Below are positions 9,282 to 18,563 of a DNA stretch of 64,000 nt, in pieces. Origin of the DNA: Desulfomonile tiedjei (GTDB lineage Bacteria; Desulfobacterota; Desulfomonilia; Desulfomonilales; Desulfomonilaceae); the NCBI GenBank assembly GCA_016212925.1, contig JACRDF010000050.1:183426-247425 (forward strand), read 5' to 3'. Position numbers and translations under genes: made by a program. Numbering within the stretch: the stretch's first letter is position 1; the number at the start of each line of letters is the position of its first letter. The notes under the pieces were generated by a model, which did not search any database, had not been told where the DNA came from, and worked only from the letters and a program-made list of their open reading frames with translations.

Positions 9282-9904
9282 TTGTTGACTGCGCGCCTCA
9301 ATGTTGTGGATCGCGCGCCACAATGTGGCGGAAAAGGTCCACGCGGAAAGCGCGTGGATTTCTACGGCAAACTAAAAAGCTTCGTCGTGACACATAGCCT
9401 TTTTTCTGGGCTGCCACGACCCTTGTTTCAATTATGAGCGAAAATCGGACGCGCATACCACCGATGAGCGTTTTTCTGACAGTTGGTAACGCTGTAACTT
9501 GCTGAAAAAACGTGAAGCGTGCGCGATCGTGACAAATTTCCATGCGCGTAGTTGCCTTCAAATTTCCAAACGCATACTACAGTTGATGGGAGTACAAACC
9601 GTCTGCGGCTCGTCATTCCTGAGGAAAATCACCCTCCCTTTGCCGACCTCAATTTGGCACGAAAAATGCTTGCCTATGGATTAGCGGGAGCCAACCCCCT
9701 CACAACAACATAATTAGCGGGTTTAGTCAGGCGCCCTGAAGTGCCTACTACGCGATCGCCGCCAGCTGTCGCTTTGAGGGAAAGCGACGATCAGTACGGC
9801 GCCCCAGCCCGCGAGGGTGTCCTCGCCGGCCGCGCAAAATTGATTTGAGCACGGGTAATTGATGCGAGTAAGCCAGATGCATTTGCGGGAAAGGAGAATT
9901 GACA
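9282..9904. other. 623-base intergenic region with hairpins, no gene seen
   Basis: No convincing coding sequence is present. An inverted repeat TCCACGCG-GAAAG-CGCGTGGA sits at 9338-9358, and another, GTCGCTTT-GAGGG-AAAGCGAC, lies near 9767-9788. At 9655-9669, TGGCAC-N5-ATGC resembles a sigma-54 promoter core with correct GG-to-GC spacing; it points toward the small gene at 9905, more than 230 bases away. None of these is confirmed. Confidence 0.4.
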
Positions 9905-10174
9905 ATGAAAGCGCTCCTTCATTTGCTGATAGGGGTCATTATCTTGCTAACCCAGTCTGAGGTAGTGATGATCGTGGAACTGCCTTCTGCGGACCTCAGC
10001 CGGACTCAGCCGGGGGTTGCTGTCGCAAGAACCGCGGACCTTAAGCTGGATTCGAACGCTGTAAACCTCTCGGAGATTCGCGCGCTCCTGTCGGGAGTAA
10101 TGCCCGCACAGCCTCAAATGCCGCGCATCAGCCCGATCTCCGTGCCTTTTCCCAAACGTGGCCCCGTGAAATAG
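9905..10174 (+). CDS. Small membrane-anchored or secreted protein, unknown
   Basis: An 89-residue protein with an N-terminal hydrophobic segment (MKALLHLLIGVIILLTQSEVVMIVEL) that acts as a signal or anchor, then a polar, proline-containing tail ending in FPKRGPVK. The ATG has AAGGAG 8 bases upstream, a strong argument that it is translated. No family is recognised. It is followed by a short candidate ORF and the ankyrin-repeat gene on the same strand, with small gaps, so co-transcription is likely. Confidence 0.55.
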   Translation: MKALLHLLIGVIILLTQSEVVMIVELPSADLSRTQPGVAVARTADLKLDSNAVNLSEIRALLSGVMPAQPQMPRISPISVPFPKRGPVK

Positions 10175-10196
10175 ACCCCGGGTGGGGAGCCTGGAT

Positions 10197-10322
10197 ATGA
10201 AGAACAATCTCCATTCAGTGCCGGCTGTTGAATTGATCCTTTCCCGCGGTTTGGTCTCCACAAGCCCGCCGCTGCTGCAAATACCGCCGGTAAAAAGGGC
10301 AATTCATGGAAGAACATCTTAG
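10197..10322 (+). CDS. Possible 41-residue ORF overlapping the ankyrin gene start
   Basis: The ATG at 10197 has GGGGAG 7 bases upstream and the frame runs 41 codons, ending at 10322, past the ATG of the ankyrin gene (10306). The product (MKNNLHSVPAVELILSRG..) has no recognised domain. The overlap and good ribosome-binding site suggest either a real peptide or a leader whose translation couples to the downstream gene, which has only a weak site of its own. Coding status is unproven. Confidence 0.3.
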   Translation: MKNNLHSVPAVELILSRGLVSTSPPLLQIPPVKRAIHGRTS

Positions 10323-11271
10323 ACTTATCCGTTGTGCTGAATCAGGCAGTCTTGAGCAGGTGAAGGCGCTGGCTTCAAATGGGGCCGATGTCAATGCCAA
10401 AGACCGGTTTGGTGCGACAGCTCTGATGAAGGCTTGTCTGCGGGGACAGCCCGAACTCGTTGAGCTGTTGTTGGATCTCGGAGCGGATGTAAACGCCAGA
10501 GACACAGCGTACGGGACTTCTGCTCTAATTCTGGCTGCTCTGACCGGTAGCACGGATATACTCGGAATGCTGTTGCAACGCGGAGCCGAGATCAACGCGA
10601 CTACAAAGGTCGGTGGGACCGCATTAATGGCAGCATGCCGAGGTGGACACCAAGAGGCGGTCCAACTGCTATTGGACGGCGGAGCTAATGCCGGTCTGGC
10701 CGACCGCCGCGGCATCACTGCTTTGATAGAGGCATCCAAGGAAGGGTACCGCGAAGTTGCCACAGCAATCCTGCCTGCTTCGGGCTGCATTGACTCCACC
10801 GACGCGGACGGGAGAACCGCTCTCTTCTGGGCCTGCGTGAGGGGGCATGCCGAGATGGCGGCGCTTCTCCTGGAAAACGGGGCCTCTCCGGACACATCCG
10901 ATAAAGATGGCAACACCCCTCTGGTGTGGGCTTGCTTCAAGAATTACGAGACGATAGCTGAGATGCTCTTGGACTGCGGAGTAGACGTCAACCTTGAGAC
11001 AACAAAAGGCTATTCACCTTTATTGTTGGCGGCTTCCGCGGGTCATCGGGAAATGGTCGCACTGCTTTTGGAGAAAGGCGCTGATATCAATTTCAAAAAT
11101 TACTTGGGATATACGGCGCTCTTTACGGCTCACGCGGCGAAACAAACTGAAATTGTAAGACTACTTATGATACGGCACTTGAGTCAGGCTCGATGGTCGG
11201 AGCCTCTCCAGCGACGAGGCCGTCAAGTAGACCATCGAAACGTCAAACCGCTTTTGAGGGCCGCTTCTTGA
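10306..11271 (+). CDS. Ankyrin-repeat protein
   Basis: A 321-residue protein made almost entirely of nine ankyrin repeats of 33-34 residues, from about residue 2 to 290. Each has the G-x-T-A-L-x-x-A core and a closing GADVN-like turn (GADVNAKD, GADVNARD, GAEINATT and so on). The final 30 residues are basic and not repeat-like. There is no signal peptide, so it is probably cytoplasmic. Ankyrin stacks mediate protein-protein binding; the partner is unknown. The start has only a weak AGGGC upstream and overlaps a 41-codon ORF. Confidence 0.9.
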   Translation: MEEHLRLIRCAESGSLEQVKALASNGADVNAKDRFGATALMKACLRGQPELVELLLDLGADVNARDTAYGTSALILAALTGSTDILGMLLQRGAEINATTKVGGTALMAACRGGHQEAVQLLLDGGANAGLADRRGITALIEASKEGYREVATAILPASGCIDSTDADGRTALFWACVRGHAEMAALLLENGASPDTSDKDGNTPLVWACFKNYETIAEMLLDCGVDVNLETTKGYSPLLLAASAGHREMVALLLEKGADINFKNYLGYTALFTAHAAKQTEIVRLLMIRHLSQARWSEPLQRRGRQVDHRNVKPLLRAAS

Positions 11272-11656
11272 GTTGAGACTCCGTTTACTTCTCCCCGGCA
11301 CCTTCGGAGCTTTTCGGTTCATGCCGACTCGCGTCCAAAAAAGGCTCCTAGGCCCCCGCCCTCTCCTGCACCGACCGGATTTTCAGGCCGGGAGCGCCTG
11401 ATAACCCTAGCCTCGCTCTGGTGTTGGGCTCCAAGGGCCTGGGCAAGCAGGTTCGGGCTTCCTGGCCGTCATGTTTCAGGGCGATTGCAGCCTGGTACTC
11501 CACCGGGGCTTTATACCAGGTCACGTTCAAACAGTGAAAAGACTGTTACGTCCAGTGCAGACCTGGGCAAGCTGTGGACGGTGGCTCCCCAGGGCGGCTC
11601 CTGATTGGCTGTTGGGTGCCACTGACCTGGGCACCAGGTCAGTGCTGATTTGGACC
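11272..11656. repeat. Intergenic stretch with the 25-bp palindrome module (copy 2)
   Basis: No supported gene is present. A short minus-strand open frame at 11348-11530 has no ribosome-binding site and no recognised similarity. The perfect palindrome with arms CACTGACCTGG / CCAGGTCAGTG recurs at 11620-11644. It is flanked by GATTGGCTGTTGGGTGC, shared (inverted) with 3430-3446, and is immediately followed by inverted-repeat element copy C. Confidence 0.5.
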
Positions 11657-11848
11657 TATGGCAATTGCCAAAATTGATGTCCGTTGGCCCCCGACAGCCC
11701 TCCTGCCATTTCTGCTTTGCGCACCCCGTCGTTCCCTCGAAGGCGGGAACCCAGGGAATCCAGCGAGACGCGGGACTGGATTCCTGCTTCCGCAGGAATG
11801 ACGGAACGGAGTTCCCCCGAAACGGACAAAAACTTGACAACTGCCATA
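11657..11848. repeat. Non-autonomous inverted-repeat element, copy C (192 bp)
   Basis: The left end is TATGGCAATTGCCAAAATTG..TGTCCG. The right end, in reverse complement, is TATGGCAGTTGTCAAG..TTGTCCG. The interior carries the GTCGTTCCCTCGAAGGCGGG and ATTCCTGCTTCCGCAGGAAT hairpins. Its length equals copies D and E exactly. The remaining 11849-12181 contains no recognised gene. Confidence 0.75.
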
Positions 11849-12181
11849 AGCAATCTTCACCGTTTGAAAGCGAACCCGTATCGGTTGACGAGTTTTTGCA
11901 GAAACCTTCGAATCGTCTCTTCCAGCACGCAGACTCCTACCCAGGCGCCATGAAAAGCTTTTCTCAGACGGTGGCTGGTTCATCAAATCCCCAAAGCAAG
12001 GGGGAACCATGACCACTCGAGCGGTGTCTCAGAAGGCAAAGTAATTGATCGGGAGTATGAAGAGAAAAAGCACTGCCTCAAATTAGCAGAGTATTTGTTC
12101 CGCTGTAGTTGCACAAAAGTTGACTTTGCATTTTGATCGTGAAATTGAGTCGCACAGTCACCAGACAAGGGGGAGAATTAA

Positions 12182-13075
12182 ATGCTGAAGAGAGTACCGG
12201 CCCTACAAACCATCATAGTAGGCATCTTTTTGTTTACGGCTATCACAGTTGCTCAAGGCTCGGCGGAAGACCGTATCACTCACGAATACAAAGTGACTCC
12301 GACAACCAAGATGACGGACAAGGAGAAGCAGTCGCTCTCTCTGGCGGCCTCTGAATTGCTAAGACATGTCAATGACGCCAGAGTGGACATTAAGTACGCG
12401 GGAGGCAAGACCGCGGCCGCGCACGTGGCAAAGGCACTGTCCCTTGAAAAAATCATCGAAAATGCCCTGCCGGAGTACCAGGTAAGCACTGTCATAAAAT
12501 CAGGAAATCTGACTTACAAAAACGAGGAAAAACGCAGGCAGTTCATTGTCCCCATGTACGGAGAATTGGACGAATTCCTTTGGACCGGAGCCTCCGTCAA
12601 ACGGCCTAAGAAATGGGCAGGAGGGAAAGAAGCCTTGGAGCCATCCGGCGATGCGGAAGTCAGGTTCACCCGGACTTTCCTGGATGTGCGTGACGCAAAG
12701 CATTACCTGGAACAAACCGAGGATGCTCTGAAAAAGAACGATTTGGAAAGCGCGGATCAGGCACTGGCAGCAATCCAAGAGCACGTGATTTCCGAATACG
12801 ATGAGGTTGACCTGCCACTCTTGGCAGCGCGGCGCAGTCTCATGGAAGCGGCACGAGCTGCAGCAGACCAGAAATACAATGAGGCCAAACAGGCTTTGAA
12901 AAACGCGGCTGAAGCGCTGGAAGGGTACAGAGCCCAAATGGGTGATGAAGTTTCAAAGAGGACCCAGACCCTGGCTGAGGAGATAAAGACCCTCTCCGAC
13001 ACTTTAGACCAAAAGAAGGAAGGAGCCGTTGAAGTTATCACCAGCTTTTGGGAACGAGTCTCTAATTTGTTTTGA
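12182..13075 (+). CDS. YfdX-family periplasmic protein
   Basis: A 297-residue protein with a signal peptide (MLKRVPALQTIIVGIFLFTAITVAQGSAED, cleaved near residue 29). The rest is predicted largely alpha-helical. The segments SLSLAASELLRHVNDARVDI, AAAHVAKALSLEKIIENAL and, later, RDAKHYLEQTEDALKKNDLE / AARRSLMEAARAAADQKYNE match the pattern of the YfdX family, whose E. coli member has been linked to acid and antibiotic stress. This copy is longer than E. coli YfdX (about 210 residues). GGGGGAGAATTAA precedes the ATG. It lies upstream of a DegQ-type protease, consistent with an envelope-stress locus, though no shared promoter can be shown. Confidence 0.65.
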   Translation: MLKRVPALQTIIVGIFLFTAITVAQGSAEDRITHEYKVTPTTKMTDKEKQSLSLAASELLRHVNDARVDIKYAGGKTAAAHVAKALSLEKIIENALPEYQVSTVIKSGNLTYKNEEKRRQFIVPMYGELDEFLWTGASVKRPKKWAGGKEALEPSGDAEVRFTRTFLDVRDAKHYLEQTEDALKKNDLESADQALAAIQEHVISEYDEVDLPLLAARRSLMEAARAAADQKYNEAKQALKNAAEALEGYRAQMGDEVSKRTQTLAEEIKTLSDTLDQKKEGAVEVITSFWERVSNLF

Positions 13076-13190
13076 ACGCGGGCACGGATGACTGCAATTT
13101 GATGCCTTCGGTAGAGTGCGATGTTGTTTCAAATCCGTATAGTTCCTCGAAAACTAGTCCCGGAATAGTACCCTTCAAGGAGCAAGATCA

Positions 13191-14645
13191 ATGGACTCAA
13201 ATCGTCGCAATGTACGCATAATCCTCGCCGCAATTTTGGCAATTATGCTGTTGGCGGTCGCCGGGCAGACTCGGGGGCAAACCCAGCCCCCGTCGGTTCT
13301 CCAGCAACTGGACGAAGCCTTCGTCAACGTCGCAGGCAAAGTCACGCCTGCGGTTGTCAATATAAATTCCACCAAGAAAGCCGGCCCGCCTCCTTCCAGC
13401 GAGGAATTGCCACCCTTTTTCAAGGGCTTTCCTTTCCGGGAATTCTTCGGAGATCAGTTTTCAAGGCCCAGAGGCCGTCCCGGGCCGGAAGTAATCCCTA
13501 AGAGGGTGGCAATGGGCTCAGGGGTAATCGTGTCCACTGACGGTGATATTCTAACAAATGCTCATGTTGTGAAGGAAATGGATGAAATTAAGGTCACTCT
13601 TCCGGATAAGAGAGTGTTCAAGGCCAAAATGATTGGATTCGATCCGGAGAGCGACATAGCGGTCGTCAAAATCGACGCCCAAAACCTCCCCACCGCACAA
13701 ATGGGTGATTCGGACAAGCTGCGTGTCGGCGAGATAGTTTTAGCTATCGGCAATCCTTTCGGCCTCAACAGCACTGTCACTTCCGGAATCGTCAGCGCCA
13801 AGGGCCGTACCAATGTGGGGATCATTGACTACGAGGACTTCCTCCAAACCGACGCGGCCATCAACCCCGGTAATTCCGGAGGACCTCTTGTCAATATCCG
13901 AGGCGAGGTTGTCGGTATCGCCACTGCTATTGCGACTCGCACCGGCGGATACATGGGAGTTGGATTTGCCATACCCTCCAATTCGGCCAAGCTGGTCATG
14001 GATGAACTAATCAAGCACGGAAAGGTCAAGCGGGGGCTATTAGGGATCAACATCCAGGACCTTGACGAAAGTCTCGCCAAATCTTTCGGAAAGCCCGACA
14101 CAAACGGAGCGCTGGTCTCACAAGTGGTTCCGGGCAGCCCAGCAGAGAAAGCCGGCGTAAAAAGCGGTGACATCGTTGTGGCCTTTAATGGTCAACCGGT
14201 GACAGGCGCTACGCAACTAAAAAATATGGTGGGCCTGCAAAAGCCGGGGGCTGCGGCCAAATTGACCATCTTCAGAGACAAGAAAACAATGGATGTCGAA
14301 GTCACGATAGGGGAACGGACCCCAGCGGCCGTTGCCAAGTCGGTCCCTTCTGCTGAAGGTTCAAAAGAGCTTGGAATCGAGGTCGAAAAGGTCCCTGCCG
14401 ACTTAGCGAGCAAATTGGGCATCAAAGAGGGGCTCGGCCTGCAGATCAAACAAATAAGCCCAGGTGAAGCAGGCGCCAAAATGGGACTTAGGCCGGGCGA
14501 CATTATCCTCGAAATTGACGGGAAACCGGTGTCCACAGCTTCCGATTTCAACAACGAAGTGGAGGAGGCCAAGAAAGCCGGGATCGTCCGCCTCATGATT
14601 CAGAGAGGCAATGCCAAAATTTATCTTGCGGACCGTATCCCTTAA
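13191..14645 (+). CDS. degQ: DegQ/DegP (HtrA) family periplasmic serine protease
   Basis: A 484-residue Do-type protease. An N-terminal membrane or signal segment (residues about 8-26) precedes the trypsin-like domain. The catalytic triad is visible: His125 in TNAHVV, Asp155 in SDIAVVKID and Ser229 in GNSGGP. Two PDZ domains follow, about 285-375 (GLLGINIQDL..) and about 385-480 (LGIEVEKVP..GLRPGDIILEIDG). It degrades or refolds damaged periplasmic proteins. The ATG at 13191 is preceded by AAGGAGC about 7 bases upstream. It is a normal full-length member with no missing residues, and probably has its own promoter in the 115-base gap after the yfdX-like gene. Confidence 0.95.
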   Translation: MDSNRRNVRIILAAILAIMLLAVAGQTRGQTQPPSVLQQLDEAFVNVAGKVTPAVVNINSTKKAGPPPSSEELPPFFKGFPFREFFGDQFSRPRGRPGPEVIPKRVAMGSGVIVSTDGDILTNAHVVKEMDEIKVTLPDKRVFKAKMIGFDPESDIAVVKIDAQNLPTAQMGDSDKLRVGEIVLAIGNPFGLNSTVTSGIVSAKGRTNVGIIDYEDFLQTDAAINPGNSGGPLVNIRGEVVGIATAIATRTGGYMGVGFAIPSNSAKLVMDELIKHGKVKRGLLGINIQDLDESLAKSFGKPDTNGALVSQVVPGSPAEKAGVKSGDIVVAFNGQPVTGATQLKNMVGLQKPGAAAKLTIFRDKKTMDVEVTIGERTPAAVAKSVPSAEGSKELGIEVEKVPADLASKLGIKEGLGLQIKQISPGEAGAKMGLRPGDIILEIDGKPVSTASDFNNEVEEAKKAGIVRLMIQRGNAKIYLADRIP

Positions 14646-14684
14646 GCCGGCTGGGAAAACTCCAAATTGGGAATTTGTGTGGGA

Positions 14685-14713
14685 GAGGAAACCCTGAGCA
14701 CAGGGCTTTCCTC
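14685..14713 (+). terminator. Hairpin downstream of the DegQ gene
   Basis: GAGGAAACCCTG and CAGGGCTTTCCTC form a 12-bp stem with one bulged C and a 4-base loop, 40 bases after the stop codon. It lacks a clear T-tract, so efficient intrinsic termination is uncertain. Confidence 0.45.
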
Positions 14714-14896
14714 GAAAATTCATCCATGATTTGACGCGGCCGTGATTCTTGAACGCAGTCTCGCCATGTTAACAAATATCTTTTCGCGGCCGAGGAGCGG
14801 CTCGCGGGCTGGTCGGAATTGAATTGCCTTTTCATTTGATCTCGATGTTACATTCTGCTTCCGATCTGGCCTGCCAAGCCGCGACAGGAGCAACAA

Positions 14897-17734
14897 ATGA
14901 CAAGGAATCCTCTGCTCCGAGTCAGGGAATTGGGGCAAAGCGTGTGGTTGGATTTTATCCGCAGAGGCCTCATAGTTTCGGGTGAACTTAAGCAGCTTAT
15001 CGACGAGGATGGCCTTTGTGGCGTGACCTCGAATCCAGCGATCTTTGAGAAGGCCATTGACGGCAGCACCGACTACCTTGCAGCGGTGCGTTCCTTGGCC
15101 GTGCAAGGAAAAACAGCGGAGCAGATCTACCAGGTAATTGCTGTGGAAGACGTGCGACAGGCTGCGGACGTTTTTCGGTCTGTTTTCGACCAACTTGACG
15201 GCCGCGACGGCTTTGTGAGTCTCGAGGTCTCACCTTATTTGGCTCGAGATACGGAACGGACCGTGAGCGAGGCGCGTGAGCTGTGGGAGGCTGTAGATAG
15301 GCCCAACGTCTTCATCAAGGTCCCCGCGACGCAAGAAGGCCTTCCGGCTATCACGCAGCTTACTAGCGAAGGCATAAACGTTAATGTGACGCTTCTATTC
15401 AGCCTGGAACGCTATCACCAGGTCGCGTTGGCCTACATTTCCGGCCTGGAGGCCCGTCTGGCTGCCGGGAAGCCGCTGGATCGGGTGGCATCAGTTGCCT
15501 CTTTCTTCCTCAGCCGCATCGACTTGATGGTTGACCCGCTGCTGGAACGAGTCATTGAAGATAAGTGCGACAAGAGCCAAATTGCCGATTCATGTCGCGG
15601 TGAAGTGGCGATTGCATGTGCCAAACTCGCGTACCAGATTTACAAGGAAGTCTTTTCGAGCGACCGTTTCCAGAAACTTGCCCGTAACGGGGCCAGGCCG
15701 CAGCGTGCCCTATGGGCCAGCACCAGCACCAAAAACCCTGCTTACAGCGATGTCAAATACGTGGAAGCCCTCATTGGCCAGGACACCATCAATACTCTTC
15801 CAATGGAAACCCTGGCAGCCTACCGTGACCATGGCAACCCGGCCACGCGCCTGGAAGATGGGCTTGCCGAATCCCGAAAGATCTTGGGGCTGCTGCCGAG
15901 CCTGGGCATAGACTTGGAGGTGATAGCTCAGCGCCTGGAGCACGAGGGTATTCAGAAATTCAGCCATCCGTTCGACAGGTTGATGCGGTCCTTGGACGAG
16001 AAACGCAAAGAAGCGCTTTCAGAACCGATTGATGACCAGAATCTGCAATTGGGGCCTTATGAAGTCAGTGTGGAGAAACGGGTCTCAGAATTGGAGGAAT
16101 CCGGCTTTGCAAAGCGCATATGGCGCAAAGACTCGAGCTTATGGGAGGCCGACGCGGCTGCCCGACAAACCATCACCAATTCCTTGGGATGGTTGCACGT
16201 TGCGGAAAAAACGATCTCCGTGGTACCGCAACTTGAGCAATTTGCAGCCGCCGCGAAGAAAAACGGTTTTACCCATGTGGTGCATATGGGTATGGGCGGA
16301 AGTAGTCTTGCGCCATTGGTTCTGCAACGATCGGTTCCCCACACGGCAAACGGGATACCCCTCATTGTCCTGGACACCACCGACCCGGCAACCATCCTAA
16401 GCATACAACGGGAGATTTCACTTCCCACCACCCTGTTCATTGTAGCCACCAAATCCGGCACCACGACCGAACCACTGGCGTTTTGCGATTACTTTTATGA
16501 CAAGGTGAAATCCGTAAAAGGCAACCGCGCGGGCGAGAACTTTGTTGCAATTACCGATCCCGGGTCACCGCTAGTGTCTGTTGCACTGGAGCGAGGCTTT
16601 CGCCGCGCTTTCTTCAATTTTTCCGACATTGGAGGGCGCTATTCGGCTCTGTCGTATTTCGGCCTGGTCCCGGCCGCACTTATGGGGCTGGACGTGGCCG
16701 AATTGTTGGAAAGGGCCTTGCGCATGAAATACGCCTGTCCTTCGTGCAATCCCGCGAGTCAAAACCCCGGCCTGATACTGGGCGCTGCCATCGGGGAACT
16801 GGCCCGCGCGGGTCGGGACAAAATCACCTTTGTTGTCCCTGATTCAATTTCTGCCCTTGGCATGTGGCTGGAGCAGTTGCTCGCGGAAAGCACCGGCAAG
16901 GACGGCAAGGGGATACTGCCTGTCGCAGGCGAAGTTCCGATCGGCTCGTCCGAGTACGGGTCCGACAGGCTTTTAGTCTCCTTTCGATTGGGAAGCGAAC
17001 CGTGCGAAACCACGGAAAAGATCCCGGCCGCGTTGATCGCTGCCGGCCATCCTGCAATAACTATTCGACTCAGGGACTGGTTGGATCTCGGCCAGGAGTT
17101 TTTCAGATGGGAAATGGCTACGGCCTGCGCGGGATTTGTTTTGGGCATTAATCCCTTTGATCAGCCCAATGTTCAGGAAAGCAAGGACAACACCAACCGT
17201 CTGTTGAAATCGGTAAAGGAACTCGGCAAGTTGCCGGAGGAGAAGCCCGCGGCAAGAGAGGATGGACTGGCCTTCTTTTCTACCGACCTCGCCATTACGG
17301 ACGCCAAAGCCCTCCTGGGGGCATTTTTCAGCAGCGCGCGCGGCGGCGATTATGTGGCTGTCCAGGCGTATTTGACCGAAGATGACCACACTGAAAGCGC
17401 ACTCCAGGCGATACGCCTGCTCCTGCGTAACCGTCTCGGGTTGGCAACGACCACAGGTTACGGGCCGCGCTATTTGCATTCCACGGGTCAGTACCACAAG
17501 GGTGGCCCTAACACCGGTTTGTTTCTGCTGCTTACTTCGGAAGATCAGGAAGATGTGTGGATACCCGGACGGCTTTACACCTTTGGAGTCCTCAAGCACG
17601 CTCAAGCCCTGGGAGACTTGCAGGCGTTGCGCAAACATGGCCGCCGTGTCATCAGGATTGACCTGGGACGGAACGCCCTGGGCGGATTGGCGGCTCTCGA
17701 GGAGCTGTTGAGCCAAGCCTTGACGTCGTTGTGA
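14897..17734 (+). CDS. tal-pgi: Bifunctional transaldolase / glucose-6-phosphate isomerase
   Basis: A 945-residue fusion. Residues about 5-365 are transaldolase: DGLCGVTSNPAIFEKAI, VFIKVPAT with the Schiff-base Lys141, and VNVTLLFS. Residues about 395-940 are phosphoglucose isomerase: VVHMGMGGSSLAP (about 472), ATKSGTTTEP (about 517) and the FSDIGGRYSAL signature (about 575). It links the pentose phosphate pathway to glycolysis/gluconeogenesis by interconverting sedoheptulose-7-P/erythrose-4-P and glucose-6-P/fructose-6-P. Such fusions are known in several bacterial groups. The ATG follows GACAGGAGC. The gene stands alone, with no zwf or gnd adjacent. Both active-site sets look intact. Confidence 0.95.
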   Translation: MTRNPLLRVRELGQSVWLDFIRRGLIVSGELKQLIDEDGLCGVTSNPAIFEKAIDGSTDYLAAVRSLAVQGKTAEQIYQVIAVEDVRQAADVFRSVFDQLDGRDGFVSLEVSPYLARDTERTVSEARELWEAVDRPNVFIKVPATQEGLPAITQLTSEGINVNVTLLFSLERYHQVALAYISGLEARLAAGKPLDRVASVASFFLSRIDLMVDPLLERVIEDKCDKSQIADSCRGEVAIACAKLAYQIYKEVFSSDRFQKLARNGARPQRALWASTSTKNPAYSDVKYVEALIGQDTINTLPMETLAAYRDHGNPATRLEDGLAESRKILGLLPSLGIDLEVIAQRLEHEGIQKFSHPFDRLMRSLDEKRKEALSEPIDDQNLQLGPYEVSVEKRVSELEESGFAKRIWRKDSSLWEADAAARQTITNSLGWLHVAEKTISVVPQLEQFAAAAKKNGFTHVVHMGMGGSSLAPLVLQRSVPHTANGIPLIVLDTTDPATILSIQREISLPTTLFIVATKSGTTTEPLAFCDYFYDKVKSVKGNRAGENFVAITDPGSPLVSVALERGFRRAFFNFSDIGGRYSALSYFGLVPAALMGLDVAELLERALRMKYACPSCNPASQNPGLILGAAIGELARAGRDKITFVVPDSISALGMWLEQLLAESTGKDGKGILPVAGEVPIGSSEYGSDRLLVSFRLGSEPCETTEKIPAALIAAGHPAITIRLRDWLDLGQEFFRWEMATACAGFVLGINPFDQPNVQESKDNTNRLLKSVKELGKLPEEKPAAREDGLAFFSTDLAITDAKALLGAFFSSARGGDYVAVQAYLTEDDHTESALQAIRLLLRNRLGLATTTGYGPRYLHSTGQYHKGGPNTGLFLLLTSEDQEDVWIPGRLYTFGVLKHAQALGDLQALRKHGRRVIRIDLGRNALGGLAALEELLSQALTSL

Positions 17735-18095
17735 CGGTCTGCTTTCGCCGACATTCGAACAGGTTGCATTATGCAGGGCCGGCAGGGACCTCGGATCGCG
17801 GTCCGGGGCAGGCTCTGGCCGCTACAGGGCCACGTCCAGAGGGGTCGATTTGTTCGCTTATTGTCTCGTTCCCAGGCTCCAGCCTGGGAATGTCTGTCGT
17901 CCGGGCTCTGGCCCGGACATTACTTAGTCCGGTAGGATGCTGTAACAATCGCAAACTGCATCTCTCGGGCGGCTTTCCCGGGCAATGCGGTTCGCTTTAA
18001 CCGTCCTACGCTAATGTCCTCAATCGTTCATGTAAAGGGGAGGCAGGAGCCTCCCGGCATGCGTTCCCAGGCTGGAGCCTGGGAACGAGAGATAA
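17735..18095. repeat. Repeat-rich intergenic region bounded by TCTCGTTCCCAGGCT inverted repeats
   Basis: From 17864 (TCTCGTTCCCAGGCTCCAGC) to 18090 (..GAGCCTGGGAACGAGA) the region is flanked by inverted copies of a 15-base sequence that are themselves near-palindromic. Inside are TCCGGGCTCTGGCCCGGA and GGGAGGCAGGAGCCTCCC hairpins. It resembles a roughly 227-bp mobile intergenic element. No coding sequence is supported. Confidence 0.5.
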
Positions 18096-18452
18096 TCACG
18101 GCTTGAATTTTGTTTCTACGTACTCCTTCAAGGCCACTGCATTATTGATCCGGAGTTCTTTGCTGGAAAACAGGAATGTCACGGTGGCCTCTGACGCCCT
18201 CTTTCCGAGGTGCTCTACTGTCTCCAAATGGTCCCTGAGTTCCATGAAATATCGCCGCTTGAATTCTTCCCATTTTTCCGGATCGTGACCGTACCATTTC
18301 CGGAGTTCGTTACTCGGGGATATTTCCTTGACCCACTCGTCGATGCGGGCATTTTCCTTCTTTATCCCGCGAGGCCACAAGCGATCCACCAGCACTCTAT
18401 AACCGTCTTGGTCTTCGGGTGTGTCATAGACCCTTTTGACGCGAATTCCCAT
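18096..18452 (-). CDS. DUF488 family protein
   Basis: A 118-residue cytoplasmic protein with the DUF488 pattern: VKRVYDTPEDQDGYRVLVDRLWPRGIKKE (residues about 4-32), followed by PSNELRKWYGHDPEKWEEFKRRY. Family function is unknown; members are common in bacteria as stand-alone small proteins. The ATG (minus strand) has AAGGAGG 5-6 bases upstream, a strong site. It precedes the repeat region and lies about 110 bases downstream of the DUF2062 gene on the same strand. The family call is secure, the role is not. Confidence 0.88.
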   Translation of the reverse strand: MGIRVKRVYDTPEDQDGYRVLVDRLWPRGIKKENARIDEWVKEISPSNELRKWYGHDPEKWEEFKRRYFMELRDHLETVEHLGKRASEATVTFLFSSKELRINNAVALKEYVETKFKP

Positions 18453-18563
18453 TTAGACCTCCTTTCCGCCGCGTTCCCGTCAAAGATCCCCTGGAGAATG
18501 GTCTGCCCATTGTTCGGTCCTTTCCCTGCATGATCCCTTGCCTTCCGATTTAGTCTATTGGTG

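Noticed and set aside
11348..11530. 60-codon minus-strand frame, considered as a transposase remnant
   Set aside because: No recognisable catalytic motif, no ribosome site and no terminal repeats around it.
14897..17734. The Tal-Pgi fusion as a novel enzyme
   Set aside because: Bifunctional transaldolase/glucose-6-phosphate isomerase proteins of this length are already known; both active sites look standard.
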